DNA of 64,000 nucleotides. Source: Limonium bicolor (lineage: Eukaryota > Streptophyta > Magnoliopsida > Caryophyllales > Plumbaginaceae). The DNA lies in the NCBI GenBank assembly GCA_023374045.1, contig CM041782.1, forward strand, positions 251,867,810 through 251,931,809. Direction: 5' to 3'. Every line of letters begins with the position of its first letter. The stretch's first letter is position 1. Shown here piece by piece: positions 47,440 through 58,310 of this stretch. Position numbers and translations under genes: made by a program. A model generated the notes under the pieces. That model worked only from the letters and a program-made list of their open reading frames with translations. It was not told the DNA's origin and did not search any database.

Positions 47440-49054
47440 AATATCTTGTAAAGTAAACCCCTCACTTCATTTCTTTCCCACTAATTCCCACCGTCTCCAA
47501 CCTTCTTCCTCCTCTCTCCATCGGTTTTGCTACAGCTCACACACCATCTCCATCTTCCATTACAATTATCTCCTAGCTCAAAAACCATATTAAATTCTAA
47601 GACCACAATTCTTCTAGTCTTGTCAAGCTCTTCAACATTGTCTTCTCAAAATTCTAAAAGCTCCATTTCGGTTCCAAGAGGAATCACCATGGAAGGAGCT
47701 TGAGCTCATCTTTTCATGCCTTGTTGATCACCTTTGCTTCAAGGTAAGGAAACCAAAGAAAAACACATTTCCCTTCATTTTTGTGCTTGACCGAAACCAC
47801 CTCTTCATGGTGTTTTATTTTGATCTTCCATAGCTTCATTCCAATCTTCAAAGGGCTTGGTGCAGTCCTCTCTTGCTAGTTAATCCAACTCTCTTCCATT
47901 TCCAAGGTAAACAAACATTTAAGTGTTTTAAGACATTATTTGACTTAGGGTTATAAGTGAGCTTAAGCAGGAAGCTTGAATGCTCATTACCCATACTTAT
48001 GTATTGGATAGAAGGTTGACAAGTGATCAAGCTTCCTTGCTAATTTTCGGTCCAAGAATACAAGGAAAGAAACCTTGGAGAAAAGAGGTAAACAACTAAC
48101 CTAATGTAGTTTTAATGCCTTAAGGAAAATGAGCTTGAATTGCTTATTAAAACTACCTAAAGAGCCAATGGGAAATGAGTTAGTAAAATACCCACAAGGA
48201 GATTATTAAGGACATATGTGATGTTGAGTGTATTTACAGGTCAACGGCAATTATAATGTGGAAATTCAGTGTTTAAGAGCCATGATATTTAAGGGCCTAA
48301 GTGCCAAGCAATTTAAATTATGCACTATATTGTGATGTAGTGTAGTTTAAGGCTTACTTGTGTGTAAAGAACATTTTTTGTGTGGATAAATGTTCTCGAG
48401 TGTTTAAAGGTGAGAAACCTTGTGTTTTGAGTGTAAGAAAATACTAACAACGTTATGTCAAAATTTGAGTAGAAAACAAGAAGTTTAGGTGCTTAAATGA
48501 AGTTTAGAGACCTAGGTTGTGCTAGAAAGTGTTAAGGGTAGAATTGGTGAATGAAAAGGGAAATTAAGTGTTGTAAGCATTAAACGACTTAGGTTTTGTT
48601 TTGGAGGATTTGGGTCGAAATGAGTGATTTGAGATACACCAAAGTCATGGTGGAAATATATTTAGGACTTGTGCAAACTTGGTAAACAAGGAAAGAATAA
48701 TGTCTTGTAAAGGAGGAAGTATGAACTTGTGGAAAGAAGTCTAGAGAAGTTTGTGTAAGGAGGTTTTAGTGAGGAATAATGCTTTTGGAGGAATTGTAGT
48801 GGTGGTAAGGAAACAATTTGGTTAGATGAGATTTTAGTCATGGTATACCATTTAGGAACTTAAGGAAAAACATTACAAGTGTTAGAAATTTTGAATGAAA
48901 ATGTGTAAGTGTTTAAGGAGTTTAGAAGTGAGTAAGAAAATGAGTTTGGTGGAGGTTATATGAAGGTTTAAGTGTTCCAAATGATGTTAGAACACATTAG
49001 GAGGCTTGAGGACAAGTTGGGAAAAAGTTTGACAAGTTTTGGGAAGTTTCTACA

Positions 49055-49315
49055 GTCGACCGACCCAGGGGACCGACCCTGGCTGGGTCGGTCGGACTGT
49101 AATAAGGTGACGGGAATGTTTCTGTAATCGACCGACCCAGGGGGTTGGGTGGGTAGGTGGGTCGGTCGGGCTAAAAACGAAGAATAAAAATGTTTCTGGA
49201 ATGGACCGACCCAGGGGGCTTTGGGTCAGTCGAATAGTGTTGGGTCGGTCGGGTGAAAATTAGGGAACTTGAATGTTACTGGAATGGACCACCCAAGGGT
49301 TGGGTCGGTCGACCC
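49055..49315. repeat. GC-rich palindrome array in LTR (GACCGACCC family)
   Basis: Four units about 65-75 bp apart, each CGACCGACCCAGGG facing CTGGGTCGGTCG or close variants. The linkers ('gtttctggaatgg', 'gttactggaatgg') match the linkers of the array at 3804 on the opposite strand, while the stem differs (GACCGACCC versus GTCCGACCC). Confidence 0.87.
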
Positions 49316-50715
49316 ATACTTGTTAAAAAAAACAGAAAAGAATGTGACTTTTGTAGTAAACACTAGGGGGTACAATGAGGGTAACCAGCTGTAAGTTTGA
49401 TTATAAGACATGTTATGTGAAGTAAGTAAAATACTTAGAAAATTGAAAGATAATTAAGGTAATTAACCGACGTTATTAATTATGTATAGGAACTACGTAC
49501 GGTGGAACACAAAAGCAGCAAGGGACCAAGGTATGGTTTTCTTGCAGTCTGTAGCCTACCAGTTTACACCGGGTTGTGTGTGTTTGTTTTTCTGTGTGTT
49601 TATGACCTTGTAAGATTAGATCATGAAATGAGTTTACAGTCATTATTGTTAATTGACGTGTGTGTACCGATACCGGTGACCTCGAATGCGTGCTAATTGT
49701 TAGTTAACCAATGCTAGGAAAACGTAAGAGAACGGTAAGATCCGGTAATAACGCTTCCAACCTAAGGAACGTTCTAACCACGACTATGTATGAGTTGGTT
49801 GTGGTATGTGTCACTGAAATATATCTCACTCCCTTGTATGTCTAACTGGACTTAAACACTTATTTGTGAATGATTGTGTTAAGTTCCATCAATGGGACTT
49901 CTAACAAGTGTTAACCGGGGAGTGAAGAATCCGGTCGTTCCGGTCACGAGGGTATGTATGGGGGTCGACATCTGAATCAGATTCGGCTCTCTCCTTATGT
50001 TAAGGTTGTTTTCCTTTTTGGATTTCAACCACCCAAAAGCTTAGCCATAGCTTACCTACCTGACTTCCAATCGGGCTAGGGGGAAATATGTGTACGGTGT
50101 GTACGGGTCACTATATCCGCCACACCTCTGTGTTAAGTTACTCGTTCAACTAACGGAACGGTAACGAGTTTATGTAACAAGCTTAACATGAGGGTGAAAT
50201 CATTCTCTAGGCTTACCAAGTTTACTAACTGTGTTGGGTCGTTTCCTAAAGTGAAATGTTCTAGTGATGTATGTGTTATTGTTGCTATGCAATATTCCTT
50301 ACTAAGCTATGTATGTTGTATGTTCAAAAATCAATGCCATGTTATCATGACAATTAGTTGCGTGTATCCCGGTAGTCAGCGGGCTGCGCGTTAACCATAC
50401 CAGCCAAGGGTTGCTGACCCCCTTTGGGGGCTCCATATTCATTTGCAGGATGAGGATCGAGGAATCGGGTTGGCTTTAGATCCTAGGATGTTGGTTTCTT
50501 TTGGTATATTTTGGATGTTGGGCCCGGGTTGCGCCTGTGCTCTCGTGGCGTTATATTTTGGATATCGTTTAAGTTTTTAGTGACAGTTTACAGTGACAGT
50601 TTACAGTGATGGTTTGTAAATATTTACACTCGGTAATGTTGATGTATTTATGGTTATTAGTCTTATGCTCGGGAGTCTGTTCATCAGACCGATACAGTTG
50701 CACGTATTCTGCCTT

Positions 50716-50737
50716 GTTAGCCACGTGGGTGGCTAAC
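50716..50737 (+). other. G-box hairpin near LTR end
   Basis: Stem GTTAGCCAC / GTGGCTAAC, four-base loop, about 95 bp from the LTR end, as at 519-540. Confidence 0.7.
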
Positions 50738-50836
50738 GGCGTGTAACACCAGATCGTTTAGTTATTGTTATTTTACGTATTTCCGCGCTGCTAGTACCGT
50801 TTACCGTTAAGTTTACAGTAGGGATGTTACAAAAAG

Positions 50837-50848
50837 TGGTATCAGAGC
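50837..50848 (+). other. Primer-binding site (initiator tRNA-Met type)
   Basis: TGGTATCAGAGC, five bases after the LTR. The next bases allow TCAGAG / CTCTGA pairing (50842-50863), like the hairpin at the minus-strand primer site near 2120-2150. Confidence 0.88.
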
Positions 50849-51053
50849 GAAGTATCACTCTGATGACTGGAATACCGAGCTTAGGAACATACCGAGTTAG
50901 GAAAACTAACCATAGTTACCTAAGTGAGCAGATATGGAAGGGTTAACCACTAACTAAGTGTGGAAATACCTTATTGTCGGGAAGACGTTACAACCGTTGG
51001 AACCGATAAGTGTGTAAGCACAATGCTAATGAATGTTCGTGTGGATTCAAATG

Positions 51054-52990
51054 TCAGGTAGACCAAGTGGACGAGGCTGCGGGTACGGTATTGGTGATAC
51101 GGGAGACCAGGGCGAGAACACTACAACACAGGTTATGGCTGAGCAGAGTAGCAGCCGCCGTAGCCCAGATGGTTCCCCAGTTAGTGGCTATGATGCATCA
51201 GGGGCTGCAGCAGCAAGGCGGTGCGGACCAACAAGGCCCACAACTGCAACCACAGCCGCGCGAGACCAACTGGGTCAAGGCGTTGGCGGATCTGAGACCC
51301 CCTTCTTTTCATGGGGAGACCGACCCTAGTAAGCTGGAGGCGTACATCTCCGAACTGGAGACTGCCTACGAGACCTTAGATGTGCCTGCTCGAGCCAAGG
51401 TCCGTCTTGCTGCTTACTATCTGAAGGGTTCGGCATGGAGTTGGTGGAAGCTTGTGAGAGATGACAGGATTGCTGATCCTGAGTTTGGTTGGAGGGAGTA
51501 TACGGCTCTGCTGCGAGCCAAGTACTACCCTGTACATGTGCAAGAAGCGAAACACCTTGAGCTGGATAGCCTGAGGCAGGGGGATAAGATGTCGGTTGAC
51601 GACTACTACACCGCTTTCACCGACCTTATCCACCTGTTACCGGACCTGGGGTACTCGAACCGGGTGTTGGTAAACCATTTCTACAATGGTCTCAACCACC
51701 GTCTTCGCTATGGGATGGGGCCACTGAATATGCTACCTTGGACGTAATTAAAAGTATAGTGCGATGTGAATAAGTGCATACCGTGAGTAAATGTGAATGT
51801 GAGTTTAATTTGCGGGGCATGACTGTCATCTTAAATTCAGGAGTGCTATCATGCTGCTGCTAAGGTTGAGATCACCGTCCGTCTGAGGGATGAGGAGAAT
51901 GCGCACAAGCGCAAGGCTTCGAGCGAGGGCCGAAACACGCAAGGGTACGGGGGAGGAAAGAAGAAGAAACCTTACCCCCAGTCCCATAAAGGCCAGCACC
52001 AGGGTGGCAAAGGCCAAGCCCAGACCACCACTGCTAAGGAGCCATTGCAGCTCAGTTATGCCTATGTGGCTAAGCCCCTACGCTCTCACCCGCCCAAGGG
52101 TAACTACTAATTTCGTGTACCAAAGTTTAGATGTGTGTTGTTGTATTGTGAAGTGTGTATTGATGGTGTAACGTTATAGCAGCTAGCACGGGTTCTGGAC
52201 CGGAGCGTCACTATTACTGTAAGTGGTGCAACGGAGAACACCCCGGCAAAGACTGCAAGGGAAATGATGTGCAGTGTCGATACTGCAAGAAGATGGGACA
52301 CCGTGACTTTGAGTGCTACAAGAACCCCAACGACAGAAACTATAGGCCTAAGGGAGGCAGTGGAAGGGTAAGGCCGCCGTGACCACCGAAGGCCCGAAAG
52401 CAACGCACCAGCCATCCTCAGGTCAGGGGAACACTGACTCCCAGAAGGGGAAAGGTTCGGGAACTGGCAAGGCCGCCCTGCATGTGGTAGACGGTCAGAG
52501 GCTGCTGGACCCTCTTCTAGACCAGGTACTACTTGAACCATTGAGTGAAGTAATTGACTGCTTACCGCATTTCATGCATGAGTGTTACCAAGTCTAAATG
52601 TACGATCGTATAAGTAAAAAGTTAAAGTATAATGTATAATTTACCTAAGTTAGACCATTCTAAACCTTAGGAACCTTCAATATTTGTTATCCAATCCCAC
52701 CCACACCTAACCCCGAAGGAACCACCATCAGCATCACCGAATTTCCGATGGAGCAATGTCAGGTCATCCAACCAGGTATGATATTATTAAATGGATACCT
52801 GACACCCGAAGCACAAATCCACATCATTCGACGATGTGACGAACTGGGGGCTGCACCTGGAGGTTTCTACACACCCAAATACCCGAGTGGATCGAAGATG
52901 AAATTGAAGATGATGTGCATGGGTAAGGACTGGAACCCTTACACCAAGACATATCAGGACGAACGAGCGGAAGACGGAGCAAGCTACTAG
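51054..52990 (+). CDS. Gag-like gene with candidate introns and AlkB-like C-terminal segment
   Basis: The start MSGRPSGRG lies 206 bases after the primer site. Exon 1 (to 51743) has a Retrotrans_gag core ('GSAWSWWKLVRDD', 'LRAKYYPVHVQEAKHLEL'). Exon 2 (51841-52099) is basic and Lys/Gln-rich. Exon 3 (52180-52525) has two zinc knuckles, 'CKWCNGEHPGKDC' and 'CRYCKKMGHRDFEC'. Exon 4 (from 52671) carries 'PGMILLNGYLTPEAQ', 'GAAPGGFYTP' and 'MMCMGKDWNP', which I recognise as the N-terminal, nucleotide-recognition part of AlkB/ALKBH1-type 2-oxoglutarate dioxygenases. The catalytic HxD..H core is not present before the stop at 52990. Single-base frame breaks occur near 51,145, 51,718, 52,365 and 52,676, at or beside short homopolymers. 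The gag assignment is firm and the AlkB match strong by eye. Whether this is one transcript is inference. Confidence 0.65.
51744..51840 (+). other. Candidate intron 1 in gag (97 nt)
   Basis: GTAATT..TTCAG. Exon 1 ends after an Asp codon (frame 'ATLD') and exon 2 opens 'ECYHAAAKVE', a natural Gag continuation. Phase 0. The intron itself is AT-richer than the exons and contains stops. Confidence 0.65.
52100..52179 (+). other. Candidate intron 2 in gag (80 nt)
   Basis: GTAACT..TATAG, phase 1. Removing it joins the exon 2 frame (..HPPK) to the zinc-knuckle frame exactly, with no indel needed. This is the best supported of the three introns. Confidence 0.7.
52526..52670 (+). other. Candidate intron 3 (145 nt)
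   Basis: GTACTA..CCTTAG. It separates '..DPLLDQ' from a segment beginning Glu-Pro and then 'FNICYP', resembling the F-D/N-I-C block upstream of the AlkB domain in plant ALKBH1-like proteins. A single-base break just inside exon 4 leaves the exact phase uncertain. An alternative donor GTAATT lies at about 52,550. Confidence 0.55.
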
Positions 52991-53261
52991 TACTGAAGAG
53001 GGGAAAATATGCCCAAAAACCCCAAAGAAAGAGCAATAGGCCAGTAGAGCTAAAGAGAATGGAAGAGGAAGGCCAAGGTAACGACCGGGTGTCCCTGTCT
53101 AGGCCCCAAACAAGCCACAAGCAGTGACCGGTCGCTTTCGACCGGTCGCCACGAGTCCAAGAGCATAGCAAAGGAAGTGACAGGTCGCCTGTGACCGGTC
53201 ACCAAAGGCGTCGCTACAACCGGTCGTTTATGACCGGACGCCAGGAATACGGGATGTAGTG
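52991..53261. repeat. GACCGGTCG hairpin array, left part
   Basis: Three hairpins (near 53,125-53,150, 53,178-53,203 and 53,218-53,244) of the form GACCGGTCGnnnnnCGACCGGTC with 40-50 bp spacing. The frame here is open in part but shows no domain. The array is split by the Tat element and resumes at 63794. Confidence 0.75.
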
Positions 53262-53776
53262 TGTTATACCCAAAATTTTGACCCCCCCTGGTTAAGGTCT
53301 ACGAGGTTTTGGTGTTGTGAGGGATATTTCAATCAAGTAGTAGTGAGAGATTCCGGCTCGATTGGCGTGTTCCATGGCATGGGGAGCAGCTTCGTCATTG
53401 TCAGGGGCGTTTTCGTAATTGTTAAGGCCCCTGAGGCCTCCTATAAGCTTTCTCTCTCCTCCGAGGGATGTCCAAATCAGCTTGAAATGCTTTGATATTT
53501 TAACCCATGATACAGGATGGCATTTTAAGCATAATGGCGTTGGAATTTTTATTTTTGAATTTCCAATAATTTTCTAGCAATTTCTGACTGAATCTGACGG
53601 GAAATTCAATTTAAAAATATTCCAACATTTAAAAAATTCGGTTCCACCTCAGAAAATTCATAATATCCATCCTTGACATGTGGTTAAAATTTCACAGCAA
53701 AATTCCTTTGGGAAGTCTTTTAATTAAAATACCAAAAAATCTTACTTTTACCAGATTTTCTTATCTTTAAGAAAGT

Positions 53777-53786
53777 CTATATAAGG
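53777..53786 (+). promoter_or_regulatory. TATA box of Tat-type LTR
   Basis: CTATATAAGG about 515 bp into the LTR; the same block is in the 3' LTR near 62,544. A leader beginning with a CT-rich run (53,850-53,870) follows. Confidence 0.65.
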
Positions 53787-54364
53787 GGATAGGTTTTTGG
53801 ATAAAATCAGAATCTCATAACCTCAAGAACCCTAGACTCTCAAAGAAGGCAGCCGTCTCTCTCTCTCACATTTTTGAACTCCAGAGCCACAATCAAACAC
53901 CGAAATCTCACCAAAATCAACACCAAAACATATTTTTCAACTCCCACAACATCATCAATCATCAAACATCAACCAAACCACCTCCAAAACGTGAAGAACA
54001 GCAAGAACAACCAACAACCAGAAGCTTAGTTCGAAAACCTTTCGGGTCTGCCATCAACGGAGCACTCGACGAATCCCAGTGTGAAGAATCGTTGTGAATC
54101 CGCAGGTAAAACAGGTAGAAACTCCACTTCCCTAATTCTCTACGGTATTATCTGTCTTTCCTCAAAATTTGGGCTCAAACTAACCCTTCTACGCTTCTGT
54201 ATTGCTGTTTGTTTAAGCTTCTGTCAATAACTTGTTTACCAAGTTTCGTGCTTAATTCGAATTCAAATTGAAAACTTTCAATCACTAACGTCTTGTACAT
54301 CTTTCAGGCTACACACCCATAAAATTTGAGCCAAAAACACTTTCGAGAACAGCCTCAAAGCCGC

Positions 54365-54622
54365 TGTCCGAGGGCGGTCCGCACCCACGGACGTCATGTC
54401 CGGGGTCCCGGACTCCCTGTCCGTAAGCCCGGACGCCCACGGACGGCGGCGGGATTTTAAAAAATTCAAAATTTAGATTTTCTAATAATGTCCGGGCCCA
54501 CGGACATCCTGTCCGTGGCCCCGGACTTCGTAATTTTTTTGTTTTCCTTTAATTTCGACTCTTCTGTATAACTAGGTTAACTAGGGTCCGTGGTCTCGGA
54601 CATGGGGTCCGTGGCTACGGAC
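54365..54622. repeat. GC palindrome array in Tat-type LTR
   Basis: Clustered inverted units CCACGGAC / GTCCGTGG and GTCCGGGG / CCCCGGAC alternate with AT-rich linkers. The 3' LTR copy (63127-63358) has lost one hairpin unit. Confidence 0.82.
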
Positions 54623-55057
54623 GTAAGCAAAATTCGACCTAATTCTGCCTCCGAAACCCTAGTTTAGGTAGCTTTTAATTTCACTTTAATTTTCTGTCAA
54701 AAAATGCTAAAAACACAAAAAAAACAGAAGCCCGCACACTTAGGTTAAAACGACTCGTAATAAGCCGTAAATAAACCAAGTAGAGGAAAAACGACCTAGG
54801 AAGGGTAATGAAAGTAATTGAACCCTAAATAAGTCGAATACCAAACCCCCGAACCCGAACTCTACCTTTCCTGATTTACTCTAGGTTAAAATTAGGTGGC
54901 GACTCATAATAGGTTCCAGTGAGCTAGCTTAGGTTTTAATAATTATTGTTATATGACATAGTTATTAATCTTAGGTTATAAGTGGACCTAAAACCCGATT
55001 AGATCCTAATCAACTTAATCCACATAGGATAGGGGGTTAAAATCGAGGCTCACAGAC

Positions 55058-55075
55058 TGGCGACTCTGCTAGGGA
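55058..55075 (+). other. Primer-binding site (tRNA-Arg type)
   Basis: TGGCGACTCTGCTAGGGA, three bases after the LTR, close to the Ogre-type tRNA-Arg primer site. Confidence 0.85.
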
Positions 55076-55627
55076 TAAACTTCTTAATTTTAACTTGTTT
55101 AATTTTAAGAAAGAGGGCTTAACTTGAAAATGTTTATTTATGGCTTTATTTACTCAGTTTGTTTACTTTCGTGCGCACTTTAATTTTTGCACCCTTGCAT
55201 CATGTGAGAGCGAGGGTCCACGCAAACCAATTTCACCCCAGGACCCGTTTGAGGGTCCCCTGTCAGGGACTCACACCTTTAGGTGATGTGAATAAATGGG
55301 GAAAAGAGGAGGGTGTCGTCTAACCACACCCCTTTAATACCTGGGCCTTAGCCCCAAGCATTTTCCTGGCAGTACCCCTACCTAGCCCATTGTTTGGTCA
55401 GTCAAAGACCCGACCGTAGATGCACACCTTTAGGTGATGAAAAAGTGGGGAAGCCCAAAGAGAATAGTGTGCAAGCCCTATTCCGTTGTGGTGACCTGGG
55501 CCTGCGTCCAAGCACTTATCCGGATCTATCCATACCCAAGTTGGTTAGAACATCAAGTGAGGACATGTTGAACCTGTATGATCCGTGAGGCCATTGTCAA
55601 ACCTAGAATATTGATGGACACCGACCC
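55076..55627 (+). other. Leader of Tat-type element with gag/protease deletion
   Basis: Noncoding leader with two related blocks (CACACCTTTAGGTGATG at 55,270 and 55,425). The expected gag and protease genes are missing: pol-type sequence begins at 55,628. Confidence 0.7.
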
Positions 55628-57240
55628 TTGCGCAAACTTTTGCTAACCAGGGGAAAATTAAAACAGGTAATCAGGGGCAAACCCGGGGACTTTGATATGT
55701 CTAATCCGGTAAATCTCAGTAGTGACCTCACGAGGCTTGAGGCGAGACATGCTTTTGCGATAGAAGGTTTGGAAGCCCAGGTCAATTCGCTAGAAGCCCC
55801 TCCAGTGGTCAACCCTCTTGAAGAATTCAACCATGCCAGTAGTGAATCTCCGGAAGCTCCCATAGAGCTCGATGATGAGGGAATCTTGAGTGAGCTGGAA
55901 ACAAAGGTCCCTAAGGCACAGCCAATAGAAGACACCACCGAAGTTAATCTGGGGACATCTGATAGCCCCAGGATGGTTAAACTGGGTGTGTCTTTGAGCA
56001 AAGATGAGCTGATAGGTCTGCTTAGAGAATTTGAAGATGTCTTTGCTTGGAGTAATGCCGATATGCCAGGAATAGACCCAGAAATAGCAGAACACCATAT
56101 CCCGACATATCCTGATGTGGCACCTAAGATTCAAAAGTTGCGACGTTTGAAGCCAGAACTGCAGGTTAGGGTAAAAGAGGAGATAGAAAAGCTGCTCCGG
56201 GTCGGGTTTCATTAAAGTTGTCAAGTACCACAATATAATGAAAAATCATGGTCGACGGAGCTTCGGGGCATGAGCTTTTCTCATTCATGGATGGATTCTC
56301 CGGGTACAATCAGGTAAGAATGGCGAGGAAAGATCAGGACAAAACATCTTTCACCACACAGTGGGGAACTTATTGTTGGAATGTAATGCCTTTTGGTCTG
56401 AAGAATGCGGGTGCCACTTATCGAGAGCCGCAACCACAATCCTTCATGACATGATGCATAAAGAAGTTGAGGTCTATGTGGATGACATGATTGTGAAAGC
56501 TAAACGGAGAACCGATCATTTAGTTAACCTAAGAAAGTTCTTTGAACGCATCGACAATATAAGATGCGCCTGAACCCGGAAAAGTGTAGCTTTGGGGTAA
56601 CTGGTGGGAAGTTGCTTGGTTTCATGATAACACCAAAGGGCATTGAGGTTGACCCAGACAAGGTTGCAGCAATCAGGGACATGCGGCCACCAAAAACTGA
56701 AAAAGAGGTTAGAAGCTTTCTGGGACGGGTGCAGTACATCAGTCGCTTCATCCGAAATCTGACTGAAATTTGTGAGCCAATCTTCAAACTCTTGAAGAAG
56801 GATGCTCCGAGAAGATGGAATGAACAAAGCCAACAGGCATTTGAGAGGGTTAAAGAATATTTACAGGAGCCACCTGTTTTGGTGCCGCCGATCGAAGGGA
56901 AGCCTCTGATCCTCTACTTGGCAGCCCATGAGTTCTCCATGGGGCTTATGTTGGCTCAGAACCAGGGTGACCCGCCTCGTGAATACGCCATCTATTACCT
57001 TAGCAAGAAATGGGTGGATGCAGAGACTCGGTACTCCTCCATCGACAAAACCTGCGCAGCACTCGTGTGGGCAGTAAAGAAACATCGACATTACTTGTTA
57101 GGGGTTGAAATTCACTTGATCTCTCGGATGGATCCAATCAAGTACATGATAGAAAAACCAGTTCTAAGGCCGGTTGTCACGGTGGTCCCTTTTGCTGTCA
57201 GAGTTCAACATCAAATTTTGCGTGCAAAAAGCTATTAAGG
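55628..57240 (+). pseudogene. Tat pol: linker, reverse transcriptase and RNase H
   Basis: An acidic linker leads to 'LLREFEDVFAWSNADMPGI' and 'EIEKLLRVGF', the normal RT entry. About 120 bp (RT motifs 1-2) is then missing before 'GHELFSFMDGFSGYNQV' (56,263). The catalytic box YVDD is at about 56,474-56,485. The frame shifts near 56,450 and 56,570. The RT thumb 'EVRSFLGRVQYISRFI' and an RNase H with 'EYAIYYLSKKW' and 'RYSSIDKTCAALVWA' follow. It cannot make active RT. Confidence 0.87.
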
Positions 57241-58310
57241 GGTCGGTAATAGCGGAGCACTTGGCTGATAATCCAATTGATGAAGAGTCATGTTGCAACG
57301 ATGATTTTCCTGATGAACACGTGATGACAGTAAAAAAAGGGATGTGGAAATTATATTTTGATGGGTCTGCCAATAAGAATGGTTATGGAGTGGGTATTCT
57401 GCTCATCTCGCCGGAGGGTTTGCGATTGCCAACCTCTATCAAGTTAGGCTACAAAGTAACTAACAATATGGCTGAGTATGAAGCCTGCATCCTGGGCCTC
57501 GAGACGGCACTGGGTTTGGGGGTAGTGGATATTGAAGTCTTTGGCGATTCTTTCTTGGTTGTGTGTCACATCAACAACGAGTGGGAAGTTAGAGATGAGA
57601 AGCTAGTGCCGTATCACCGCCATCTAGTGCAGCTCGAAAAAGCCTTCAGAAACATCAGCTTCGCCCATGTTCCCAGATCACATAATGCCTTTGCAGATTC
57701 CCTGGCGTCCCTCGCCTCTTCTCTTGAAATGCCAGAAGATGCGCAACATATCCTTTTCCAAGTAACCCTTCGGCATGAACCTTCTTTTCAAGTAAATGCG
57801 ATATTGGTGGACGAAGAACCATGGTTTCAGGACATCAAGAAGTTCGTAGAAAAGGGAGTATACCCAGAGGACGCCAGCAAGCAAGATCGTTTGGCAATTC
57901 AAAAACTGGCTCTCGGCTACACGATAGTGGCAGGACGGCTGTTCAAAAGGATGCCGTCCGGGGCCCTTCACAGGTGCCTTTCGCAAATTGAGGCAAGAGT
58001 GGCAATGGACGAAGTCCATGCTGGAGTATGTGGGACTCATATGAGTGGGCACACCTTGGCACGCAAGATTCTGAGACACGGATATTATTGGACAACCATG
58101 GAAAACGACTGTCAACAGTACGTCAAAAGATGCCAGAAGTGTCAAATCCATGCAGATTTAAAACACCTCCCAGCTCTCCCCTTACATCATATGGCATCGC
58201 CTTGGCCCTTTGCTTCATGGGGAATTGATATCATCGGGGAAATACATCCCAAGGCATCGAATGGCCATCGTTACATCCTGGGGCGATTGACTATTTCAGC
58301 AAGTGGGTAG
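57241..58310 (+). pseudogene. Tat pol: archaeal-like RNase H and integrase N-terminus
   Basis: A 378-codon frame (57174-58310). The second RNase H has all acidic catalytic positions visible: 'YFDGSAN', 'MAEYEAC', 'VFGDSFL', 'NAFADSLASLA'. An integrase zinc domain follows ('GTHMSGHTLARKILRHGYYW', 'CQQYVKRCQKCQ') and the first DDE Asp ('WGIDIIGE'). The frame shifts at about 58,285. This second RNase H is diagnostic for the Tat lineage. Confidence 0.9.

Larger units (their letters stand above)
46812..50831 (+). mobile_element. Tekay-like 5' LTR, complete, 4.0 kb
   Basis: TGAAATACCCC..GATGTTACA, followed after five bases by a tRNA-Met primer site. It has a candidate TATA box at 47428-47439 followed by a CT-rich leader-like stretch (47,460-47,530), a hairpin array at 49055-49315, and the G-box hairpin at 50716-50737. 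LTRs of this length suit the Tekay group of chromoviruses, but no pol is present here to confirm lineage. Confidence 0.85.
53262..55054 (+). repeat. 5' LTR of Tat-type element
   Basis: 1,793 bp, TGTTATACCC..GGCTCACA. TATA box CTATATAAGG at about 53,777-53,786. A GC hairpin array of GTCCGTGG / CCACGGAC and GTCCGGG / CCCGGAC types lies at 54365-54622. Confidence 0.92.
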
